From assembly GCA_946414095.1 (NCBI GenBank), contig CAMKNB010000002.1:20128-84127 (forward strand): 64,000 bases of DNA, given 5' to 3'. The position numbers were made by a program, and so were the translations under genes. Source of the DNA: an uncultured Mycoplasmatota bacterium (GTDB taxonomy: Bacteria > Bacillota_I > Bacilli_A > RF39 > UBA660). The notes under the pieces were generated by a model, which worked only from the letters and a program-made list of their open reading frames with translations, searched no databases and was not told where the DNA came from. Positions 53,943 through 61,566 of the stretch are shown one piece after another (within the stretch, counting starts at the first letter, position 1; the number at the start of each line of letters is the position of its first letter).

Positions 53943-54707
53943 ATGAAAGATTATTTTAAATATAGATATGGTAAAGGCATAGAATTTAATTTAAGTGAGA
54001 AAACACACTTGATAATACTAGGTAATTCAAGTGACTTTTTTATTGATACATTAATTAATTATAATGATAAATGTAATATTTTTATTGGAGACAAAGAATT
54101 AAACAATGAAAATATTCAAACAATAAGAAAAAGAATGTGCGTAGTTTTAAATAAACATTTAAATGTATTTGTAGGTGAAACAGTTAAAGATGAAATTGCT
54201 TTTGGTTTAGAAAGTCTTGCTATGTCTAAAAATGAAATACATGAATTAATAGAAGTTGAGAGCAAAAGATTTAAAATAGATAAAGTACTTGAAAAAGATC
54301 CAAATAGTTTAGGTAGTAGTGATAAAGCTAAAATGAAAATATTATCTTCACTTATAATAAATCCAAATGTATTAGTACTTGATAATATTATTAGTGAACT
54401 TGATTATAATGACAAACTATTAGTATTAAATATATTGAAAGAATATCAAAATGATGGTGGAATTATTATTAATGTTACTAATAATGTAGAAGAATCATTA
54501 TATTCAGATAAAATAATAATTTTGTATGATAAAAAGCTTGTTTGTGAAGGAAAAACATTAAGTGTTTTAAATGAAGAAAAACTACTTAAAAGATTAGGTA
54601 TTGGTCTTCCATTTATAATTGAATTAAATAAATATTTTATGGATTATGGAATGATTAGTAAATATCAATTAAGTAATGAAAAGTTAGTAGGTGCTTTATG
54701 GAAATAG
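53943..54707 (+). CDS. Degenerate EcfA1-like ABC ATPase (catalytic motifs lost)
   Basis: 254 residues with the overall fold and position of the first energy-coupling-factor ATPase. Normal key motifs are missing. The Walker A region reads GNSSDFFIDT (27-36) with no GK[S/T]. The Q-loop region reads VLNKHLNVFVGETV. The signature reads LGSSDKAKM rather than LSGGQ. Walker B ends VLVLDN instead of LDE. The H-loop reads NVTNNVEE, with His replaced by Asn. The frame is intact, and the gene overlaps the next ATPase by 10 nt. It probably cannot hydrolyse ATP, so a structural role is inferred. In Bacillus the same position holds ecfA1 (cbiO) before ecfT-truA. Confidence 0.8.
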   Translation: MKDYFKYRYGKGIEFNLSEKTHLIILGNSSDFFIDTLINYNDKCNIFIGDKELNNENIQTIRKRMCVVLNKHLNVFVGETVKDEIAFGLESLAMSKNEIHELIEVESKRFKIDKVLEKDPNSLGSSDKAKMKILSSLIINPNVLVLDNIISELDYNDKLLVLNILKEYQNDGGIIINVTNNVEESLYSDKIIILYDKKLVCEGKTLSVLNEEKLLKRLGIGLPFIIELNKYFMDYGMISKYQLSNEKLVGALWK

Positions 54708-55540
54708 TATTTGATAAAGTAACTTTCGTTATAAATAAAAATACTCCTCTTGAAAAGACAATATTAAATGATATTTCATTTAGTATTAGCGACTCTGGAA
54801 TATATTCATTTATTGGTGCTTCAAATAGTGGAAAAACTGCTATTGGAGACTTAATTAATGCGTTAGTTAGTCCTACTAAAGGAAGAGTAAAAATAGGAAG
54901 ATTTTTAAATAATGGAAGAAAAGTTAGAAATGTTAATAAATTAAGATTTGAAACTGGTTATGTATACAAGAATCCATATGACATGTTTTTTAATAAGACA
55001 GTAGAAGAAGAACTTTCTTTTGGAATGAAATATTTTAAGTATAAAACTGATAAAATGTCTCTAAGAGTAAATGATGCATTAAAACTAGTTGGATTAAATG
55101 AATCTTATTTAGAGTTAGATCCACTTGAGTTAAATCTTATTGATGCTAAAAAATTAGCTTTAGCTTGTGTATTAATTTATAATCCTAAAATAATTATATT
55201 AGATGAATATACAAATGGACTATCTAATAATGATAAAAATGATTTGATTAGACTTCTTAGAATATTAAAAACTAAATATAAAAAAACGATAATATTACTT
55301 TCAAAAGATACATCTTTTTGTTATCAAGTAACAGATTATGTATATTTACTTAGTCTAACTAGATTAATTAAAGAAGGCAAAAAAGATATTCTTCATGATG
55401 AAGAATTACTTCATAGTATTAATCTAGAAACACCAAGAATAGTCTCTTTTGTAAATGAATGTAATAAGAAAGGCCATGAAATAAGCTATTATACAAACAT
55501 CCTTGATTTAATTAAGGGGGTGTATAGAGATGTATTCTAG
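54698..55540 (+). CDS. EcfA2-like ABC ATPase, partly degenerate
   Basis: 280 residues, second ATPase of the ECF module. Walker A is intact (GASNSGKT, about 40-47) and Walker B has its Glu (IIILDEYTNGLS). However, the Q-loop residue is Lys (GYVYKNPYDMFF), the signature is LNLIDAKKLALA instead of LSGGQ, and the H-loop His is Lys (LLSKDTSF). It may bind ATP, but turnover with the degenerate partner is doubtful. It overlaps both neighbours (10 and 11 nt), so the three transporter genes are translated together. Confidence 0.82.
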   Translation: MEIVFDKVTFVINKNTPLEKTILNDISFSISDSGIYSFIGASNSGKTAIGDLINALVSPTKGRVKIGRFLNNGRKVRNVNKLRFETGYVYKNPYDMFFNKTVEEELSFGMKYFKYKTDKMSLRVNDALKLVGLNESYLELDPLELNLIDAKKLALACVLIYNPKIIILDEYTNGLSNNDKNDLIRLLRILKTKYKKTIILLSKDTSFCYQVTDYVYLLSLTRLIKEGKKDILHDEELLHSINLETPRIVSFVNECNKKGHEISYYTNILDLIKGVYRDVF

Positions 55541-56285
55541 GAATTCATTTGGATCATATTATCCAATAGATTCATGTATGAGTAGATTAAATCCAGTTAT
55601 TAAACTAATAAATTTTTTAATAATTGTATTACTTGTAATATTTAGCATGTCAACATATGTGAATATATTTATGCTAATGCTAGTGATTATAATGATGCTA
55701 CTTAGTTTTGTACCAATTAAATATTATTTAAGTACATTTTATTCATTAAGATATGTTTATGTTTTAATAATGCTATTATGTTATTATTTTCACACATCTT
55801 TAGAAGAATGTATTGTTTATATGTCTAAAGTAGTAGTTGTTGTTGAGTATTTAAATATACTTGCATATACAACATCTCCAAGTGAAAGTATATATGGTAT
55901 TGAAAAGTTTTTATCATTTTTTAATTTTTTATATTTACCAATATCAAATATTGCATTTAAAATTAATTCTATACTAAGATATTTTCCATTATATTTAACT
56001 GTTAAATATAAAACGTTAAAAGCATCTTCTTCAAGAGGAATAGATTATAATAGTTTAAATATATTTAAAAGATTTTTATTATTATTTAAAATTCGCAAAA
56101 ATATAAGAAGACTTACAAATTATAAAAGTAATGAAATTAGTAAATGCAGTGAATTAAGACTATATGATATTAAAAAATATAGAACTAATTATAGAACTAA
56201 TAAAGTAGGATTCTATGATATATTCTTTTTATTATTTCATATAGTATTGCTTTATGCTCATGCTATAGAAGGAGGACTTATATGA
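55530..56285 (+). CDS. ecfT: ECF transporter transmembrane subunit EcfT-like
   Basis: 251 residues with about five transmembrane helices. The start includes the family-like DSCMSRLNPVIKLINFL. The coupling helix has ASSSRGIDYNSLNIFKRF, where EcfT proteins have an Ala-Arg-Gly motif (here Ser-Arg-Gly); the second motif is weak (SELRLYDIKKY). EcfT couples the ATPases to vitamin-binding S components, none of which is in the window. It is followed by truA with ATGA-type overlap, the usual Firmicutes order. Confidence 0.8.
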   Translation: MYSRNSFGSYYPIDSCMSRLNPVIKLINFLIIVLLVIFSMSTYVNIFMLMLVIIMMLLSFVPIKYYLSTFYSLRYVYVLIMLLCYYFHTSLEECIVYMSKVVVVVEYLNILAYTTSPSESIYGIEKFLSFFNFLYLPISNIAFKINSILRYFPLYLTVKYKTLKASSSRGIDYNSLNIFKRFLLLFKIRKNIRRLTNYKSNEISKCSELRLYDIKKYRTNYRTNKVGFYDIFFLLFHIVLLYAHAIEGGLI

Positions 56286-57004
56286 GATATTTAATTAATA
56301 TGTCTTACGATGGCTCTAAATTTTATGGATATCAAATTCAAAAAAATAATAAAACAGTTGAAGGTGAATTAGAAAGAGTATTATCAAAGATTTTAAATGC
56401 TAACATTAATACGTTGGGTGCTTCAAGAACAGATAAGGGTGTGCATGCAAATAATCAATATTGTCATTTTGATTATGATAAAAATATTAATGTAAAAAAA
56501 CTAGCTCATAGTATTAATTCTTTAATAGATGAAAGTATTTATATAAAAAAAATAAAAAAAGTAAATGATGATTTTCATGCAAGATTTAATGTATTAAACA
56601 AAGAGTATATTTATAAAATTAATATGGGAGAATATAATCCTATAGAAAAAGACTATACTCTTCAATATAACAAAAGTATAGATAAAAAATTAATAGATGA
56701 TTTTGTTAAACTAATGAGTGGTAAACATAATTTTAAAAGTTTTACTTCTGATAAAGAGAGTAATGAATATGAAAGAGATTTAACTATTGATTATAAAATT
56801 AGTAATAAAGTATTATATTTAAGATTCTACTCAAGTGGTTTTTTAAGATATATGATTAGAAACATAGTTGGCTTATTATTAGATATTAATGATGGTAAAA
56901 AGAGTTTATCTGATATAGAATTTATATTTAATAGTAAAAGTCGATGTAGTGCTGGTTCATGTGCAAGTGGATGTGGGCTATATTTGAATAAAGTAGAGTA
57001 TTGA
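56282..57004 (+). CDS. truA: tRNA pseudouridine synthase A
   Basis: A 240-residue enzyme modifying uridines 38-40 of the tRNA anticodon stem. Motifs: INMSYDGSKFYGYQIQ at the start, GASRTDKGVHANNQ with the catalytic Asp, DFHARFNVLNKEYIY, and GFLRYMIRNIVGLLLDI. It overlaps the ecfT-like gene by 4 nt, with GGAGG in that gene's last codons. Confidence 0.95.
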   Translation: MRYLINMSYDGSKFYGYQIQKNNKTVEGELERVLSKILNANINTLGASRTDKGVHANNQYCHFDYDKNINVKKLAHSINSLIDESIYIKKIKKVNDDFHARFNVLNKEYIYKINMGEYNPIEKDYTLQYNKSIDKKLIDDFVKLMSGKHNFKSFTSDKESNEYERDLTIDYKISNKVLYLRFYSSGFLRYMIRNIVGLLLDINDGKKSLSDIEFIFNSKSRCSAGSCASGCGLYLNKVEY

Positions 57005-57029
57005 CATAAAAAATAAAAAGTAGTATAAG
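57001..57029 (+). promoter_or_regulatory. Promoter of cysS
   Basis: Consensus TTGACA (57001-57006), 17-nt spacer, TATAAG (57024-57029). It overlaps the truA stop. No T-box sequence lies between it and cysS. Confidence 0.7.
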
Positions 57030-57048
57030 ATTAAAAAAGGAGGTTTTT

Positions 57049-58443
57049 ATGCAAATATATAATACACTTACAAGAAAAAAAGAAGAATTTATAGAAAATG
57101 AAAAAGGTAAGGTTAAAATGTATACTTGTGGACCAACAGTATATCATTATGCTCATATAGGAAATATTAGAAATTATATAGGACATGATATATTAGATAA
57201 AACATTAAGATATTTAGGATATGATGTTACAAGAGCAATGAATATTACAGATGTAGGACACTTAACAAGTGATTCTGACTCTGGCGAAGATAAAATGGAA
57301 GTAGCAAGAAAAAGAGAAAATAAAAGTTCAATGGAAATTGCAGACTTTTATACTAAAGCTTTCTTTGATGATTTTGATAAAGTAAACTGCAAGCGTCCAG
57401 AAATAATATCTCCTGCTACTAGTAATATAGATATGTATATTAAAATGATTGAAAAATTATTAAAAGATGGATATGCATATGTTTCAGGTGGAAATGTATA
57501 TTTTGATATAAGTAAATTAAAAGATTATTATGTTCTTACTAATCATAAAGAAGATAAAATGGTAGTCGGAGCTCGTGAAGGTGTAGAGGAAGATAATTCT
57601 AAACGAAATCAAGCTGATTTTGCTTTATGGTTTACAACTAGTAAATTTGAAGGACATGAACTATTGTGGGATTCTCCTTGGGGTAAGGGATATCCTGGAT
57701 GGCATATAGAATGTAGTGGTATTTCTATTAAATATTTGGGAGAATACTTAGATATCCATGGTGGAGGAGTAGATAATATATTTCCTCATCACACAAATGA
57801 AATAGCTCAAAGTGAAAGTTATTTAGGACATAAATGGTGTAATTATTGGTTTCATAATGAACATTTATTAGATGAGAGTGGAAAGATGAGTAAATCAAAT
57901 GGAACTATACTTACAGTTAGTGAGCTTGAAAAAAGAGGATATGATCCATTAGCGTTTAGATTTATGTGCTTAAATTCTCATTATAGACGTCAATTAGTTT
58001 TTTCATTTGATGCATTAGATCAAGCAGCAAATACTTTAAATAAATTAAAAAATAAAATAGCTGATATTATAGATGATGGAAATATAAATCAAGAAAAATA
58101 TGATTTATATAATAATAGATTTATTGATGAAATAAGTAATGACTTAAATATTTCTAATACAATTACGATAATATATGATTTATTAAAAGATAGTAATGTT
58201 AATGGTCATACTAAATTAAAATTAATTAATGATTTTGATAAAGTATTATCTCTTGAATTAACTAATAAAAATGAAAATAATAGCGAACTTACCGAGTATA
58301 TTCTTTCTAAAATAGAAGAAAGAAATGAAGCTAAAAAGAATAAAGATTATAATCTTGCTGATCAAATTAGAAATGAGTTACTTGACAAGGGAATAGAACT
58401 AATGGATACAAGAGATGGAACAAAATATAAAATTATAAAATAG
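57049..58443 (+). CDS. cysS: Cysteinyl-tRNA synthetase
   Basis: A 464-residue class I synthetase. Zinc ligand and HIGH-type site: CGPTVYHYAHIGNIRNYI near 27-44. Further zinc-site region HIECSGISIKYLG and FPHHTNEIAQSE. KMSKS is intact in GKMSKSNGT. The C-terminal helical part ends NLADQIRNELLDKGIELMD. AAAGGAGG precedes the ATG. It has its own consensus promoter and a terminator after the stop. Confidence 0.97.
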   Translation: MQIYNTLTRKKEEFIENEKGKVKMYTCGPTVYHYAHIGNIRNYIGHDILDKTLRYLGYDVTRAMNITDVGHLTSDSDSGEDKMEVARKRENKSSMEIADFYTKAFFDDFDKVNCKRPEIISPATSNIDMYIKMIEKLLKDGYAYVSGGNVYFDISKLKDYYVLTNHKEDKMVVGAREGVEEDNSKRNQADFALWFTTSKFEGHELLWDSPWGKGYPGWHIECSGISIKYLGEYLDIHGGGVDNIFPHHTNEIAQSESYLGHKWCNYWFHNEHLLDESGKMSKSNGTILTVSELEKRGYDPLAFRFMCLNSHYRRQLVFSFDALDQAANTLNKLKNKIADIIDDGNINQEKYDLYNNRFIDEISNDLNISNTITIIYDLLKDSNVNGHTKLKLINDFDKVLSLELTNKNENNSELTEYILSKIEERNEAKKNKDYNLADQIRNELLDKGIELMDTRDGTKYKIIK

Positions 58444-58470
58444 GCAAACTTATAGTTTGCTTATTTATTT
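58443..58470 (+). terminator. Terminator of cysS
   Basis: 7-bp stem GCAAACT / AGTTTGC with TAT loop, followed by TTATTTATTT; starts at the last base of the stop codon. Confidence 0.6.
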
Positions 58471-58496
58471 GAAATAAAAAATTATTATGATATAAT
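58469..58496 (+). promoter_or_regulatory. Promoter of the DUF2628-like gene
   Basis: TTGAAA (58469-58474), 16-nt spacer, TATAAT (58491-58496). Confidence 0.6.
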
Positions 58497-58517
58497 TATC
58501 TTAAGGTAGGAGATAAT

Positions 58518-59705
58518 ATGGAAGAAAACAATAATGAAAACAAAGTAAATGCACAAGATTTTTTTAGTTCTCCAAAAAAAGAAGAAGAAATAGAATCTCA
58601 AAATAATATGGTAACTGTTAGTGAAGATGTAAATCCACTAACAACTGATATTAATAAAGTAAGTCAAGATGTTTCAAATGGTGGTGTTGTTGGAAATAAG
58701 AAAGTTTCACGAGCACCAAAATTTTATGTATCTACAAAAACATTCTTTAATAATGAAACAAAAGATGATGAATTGCTAAAATTGTATGTTGATAAGAATT
58801 ATGGAAAAATATCTAGCAGATTTATCAATTTCTCTGCAATATTATTTGGCCCATTTTATTATATGTATAGAAAAATGTTAATGCTTGGTATATTAATATT
58901 TGTTGGACTATTATTTTTACACCATCAATTTAATAATTATATTATTGATATTGCTTATTATTTATTTTTTGGAATTATTTTCAATATTTTATATATGTCT
59001 AGAGCAATTAGAAAAACTAATAAAATTAGTAATAAATATGATAAATATGATAAATATACAATGGGTAGAATTTGCTCTAAAATTGGAGGAAGAAGTATTT
59101 TTAAAGCTTTATTTGGATTTATTATTTGTTTAATAATATTAATAGCATTTTGTACATGTTTTTACTTAGACCCAATGACTAAATTTTTAAGAAAATTTGG
59201 AATTATATATAAATTTGAAAACAATAAAGTAGAAATTAAATATGATAGATCATTATTAAATGAAGATGAAATGTTTGATGACAAATATGGATATTATTTA
59301 ATTAAATCTGATAATCCTTCAAAAGAATATTTTAAAATGGATTTTCAAAATAGTAAGTTCCTTGATGATTCGGATGAGTTAAACTATAGGTATGTATATA
59401 CTTTAGGAAATGAATCTAAATTTGAACAATGTAAAATAGAATTATATGGAATTAAAGGATATAGTACTTCAGAAAAATTCATTTCTGCATTAGCAGATTA
59501 TAGCAAAACAAATTATGACGAGCTAACAATTAATGGAATTAAGTGGTATTATATATATCATTCAGGATTATCTGGAACTGGTTATTATTATTCAACTATG
59601 ATAAATGATAAAGTATTTGTATTAAGATATTTTAAAGATAATACAGCAATATACGACTGTCTTGATTATAATGATTCAGTTGTAAATTCTGTTAAACTAA
59701 AGTGA
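58518..59705 (+). CDS. DUF2628-like multi-pass membrane protein with extracellular domain
   Basis: 395 residues. An acidic, disordered N-terminus (about 1-85) precedes a segment resembling DUF2628: LLKLYVDKNYGKISSRFINF, then ILFGPFYYMYRKMLMLGIL and two more helices. Another transmembrane helix (about 200-220) leads to a C-terminal domain (about 225-395) probably outside the cell, with a Cys pair (FEQCKIELYG, AIYDCLDYN). Function unknown. Strong promoter and terminator mark it as a single-gene unit. AGGTAGGAG precedes ATG 58518. Confidence 0.75.
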   Translation: MEENNNENKVNAQDFFSSPKKEEEIESQNNMVTVSEDVNPLTTDINKVSQDVSNGGVVGNKKVSRAPKFYVSTKTFFNNETKDDELLKLYVDKNYGKISSRFINFSAILFGPFYYMYRKMLMLGILIFVGLLFLHHQFNNYIIDIAYYLFFGIIFNILYMSRAIRKTNKISNKYDKYDKYTMGRICSKIGGRSIFKALFGFIICLIILIAFCTCFYLDPMTKFLRKFGIIYKFENNKVEIKYDRSLLNEDEMFDDKYGYYLIKSDNPSKEYFKMDFQNSKFLDDSDELNYRYVYTLGNESKFEQCKIELYGIKGYSTSEKFISALADYSKTNYDELTINGIKWYYIYHSGLSGTGYYYSTMINDKVFVLRYFKDNTAIYDCLDYNDSVVNSVKLK

Positions 59706-59723
59706 TTAAAAAATCACTTTTTT
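59699..59723 (+). terminator. Rho-independent terminator of the DUF2628-like gene
   Basis: 9-bp stem AAAGTGATT / AATCACTTT with AAAA loop, then T residues; overlaps the stop codon. Confidence 0.75.
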
Positions 59724-59725
59724 AA

Positions 59726-59754
59726 TTGAAATAAATAATATAATTTGATACAAT
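59726..59754 (+). promoter_or_regulatory. Promoter of the HerA-like ATPase gene
   Basis: TTGAAA (59726-59731), 17-nt spacer, TACAAT (59749-59754). Confidence 0.5.
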
Positions 59755-59785
59755 TAAATATAGAATAGGAAGGATAGGTTTTTGT

Positions 59786-61540
59786 ATGCTAGGAAAAATA
59801 TTAACTATTAACAAAAATAGTGCAACTTTACAAATAAATAAAGATGCAGGAGAAATAAACGATTTAATAAATCTACATGTAGTATTTGAAGATGAAAGTA
59901 AAAAAATATTAGGAGAAATAGATTCAATTAATATTGATACAATTAATGTAACATTCTTAGGAGAATTAACTGAGAATGATTTTATTGGTGGTTTAATAAA
60001 AAAGCCAAGTTTGAATGCTAAAGTTAGAATTATTAATGAACAAGAATTAAAAATATTAACTGGTGTAGAAGGTCAAAGCATTCAATTAGGTGTTTCTCCA
60101 TTATATAATAATTTTCCTTTAAATGTTAGTATAGATGAATTATTTTCAAATCATACTGCGATATTTGGTAATACAGGTAGTGGTAAAACATATGGTATAT
60201 GTAGAATAATTCAAAACATTTTTCCTAATAGCAATATTATCCCATATAAAGCTAACTTATTTATATTTGATTCTTATGGTGAATATATTAATGCATTTCA
60301 AGATTTACATAAAAATAATGAATATTATTCATTTAAAGTTATAACAACAAACATGAATAAAGAATATGAAAAGTTAAATATTCCTGTTTGTTTATTAGAT
60401 CTTGAAGATGTTTTAAACTTATTAGAAGCTACAAACTTTTCTCAAATTGCAATGGTAGAAACAGCACTTACTTATGTTAAAATGTTTGCAAGACAAGATA
60501 AAGAAAGTTATGAATTTAAAAATCACATTTTAGCAAGTGCTATTATATCAATAATGTATACTAATCAAACATCAGCAAGAATTAGAGATCAAATTTTTGA
60601 AATATTAAATGAAACAAATACTCCAGAACTTTCTTTAGATACTGAAGTACCTGGTATTGGATTTACTCGTAAGTTTAGAAATTGTTTCGATATAGATAGT
60701 GAAGGAAGATTTGCAGAACATAAAATAATTTCAGATTATATTAAAGAATTTATTCAAGATAATAGAAAATGGAATTATGAAGCAGAAGGTGTATATTATT
60801 CACTTCATGATTTAGAGATTGCATTAAATTTCACATTATATAGTGAAAGGTATTTACTTAATGATGTTATGTATGATTCAGCAATGAGTTTAAAAGTAAA
60901 ACTACATGATTTAGTTAATAGAACAAATGGAAGATTCTTCTCTTCTGATAGATATATAACATTGGATGAATATATAAAAATGATTCAAATAAATGGAAAT
61001 AAAAAAAGTCAGATAGTTAATTTTAATTTAGAAGATGTAGATGATAGATTTGCAAGAACTATTGTAAAAATATTTGGTCGTATGTTTATGAAATATACAA
61101 GAAGTTTAAAAGCAAGGGCAACATTCCCAATACATATGATATTAGAAGAAGCTCATAGATATGTATTAGAAGGCGATGATAAAAAACTATTTGGATATAA
61201 TATATTTGAGAGAATTGCTAAAGAAGGTCGTAAATATGGTCTTATTCTTGATTTAATTACTCAAAGACCAACAGATTTAAATGAAAATGTTATATCTCAA
61301 TGTGCAAACTTTCTAATATTTAAAATTAATCACCCAGCTGATTTAGAATACATAGCAAAAAGTGTACCTAATATGAGTGAAGATATTGTGGAAAAACAAA
61401 AAACACTTCAAGCTGGAACTTGTGTAGCATTTGGTAGAATATTTAAAATACCAATGATTGCTAAGATGCAAAAGGCTGATCCACCTCCAACTAGTGCAAA
61501 CTGTGAAGTTTATAAGAATTGGATGGTTCAATTAAAATAA
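59786..61540 (+). CDS. HerA/DUF87-type ATPase (FtsK-HerA superfamily)
   Basis: 584 residues. An N-terminal beta-barrel (HAS-barrel-like, about 1-100) precedes the RecA-type ATPase. Walker A is FGNTGSGKTYG (about 130-140), followed by FIFDSYGEYINAF. Walker B is IHMILEEAHRYV, with the arginine-finger region EGRKYGLILDLITQRP and the C-terminal NFLIFKINHPADLEYI. HerA proteins form hexamers that translocate DNA, usually with NurA for end resection or with SIR2/DUF4297-type effectors in defence. No such partner is next to it here. The following gene is a glycosidase, so its role is uncertain. GGAAGGATAGG precedes the ATG at 59786. Confidence 0.87.
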   Translation: MLGKILTINKNSATLQINKDAGEINDLINLHVVFEDESKKILGEIDSINIDTINVTFLGELTENDFIGGLIKKPSLNAKVRIINEQELKILTGVEGQSIQLGVSPLYNNFPLNVSIDELFSNHTAIFGNTGSGKTYGICRIIQNIFPNSNIIPYKANLFIFDSYGEYINAFQDLHKNNEYYSFKVITTNMNKEYEKLNIPVCLLDLEDVLNLLEATNFSQIAMVETALTYVKMFARQDKESYEFKNHILASAIISIMYTNQTSARIRDQIFEILNETNTPELSLDTEVPGIGFTRKFRNCFDIDSEGRFAEHKIISDYIKEFIQDNRKWNYEAEGVYYSLHDLEIALNFTLYSERYLLNDVMYDSAMSLKVKLHDLVNRTNGRFFSSDRYITLDEYIKMIQINGNKKSQIVNFNLEDVDDRFARTIVKIFGRMFMKYTRSLKARATFPIHMILEEAHRYVLEGDDKKLFGYNIFERIAKEGRKYGLILDLITQRPTDLNENVISQCANFLIFKINHPADLEYIAKSVPNMSEDIVEKQKTLQAGTCVAFGRIFKIPMIAKMQKADPPPTSANCEVYKNWMVQLK

Positions 61541-61566
61541 AAAAGTAATGAAAGGAGGATAGAATT

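Noticed and set aside
53943..54707. Treating the EcfA1-like gene as a simple pseudogene
   Set aside because: The frame is complete, overlaps its neighbour in the normal way, and several lost motifs are replaced by in-frame substitutions rather than stops or shifts.
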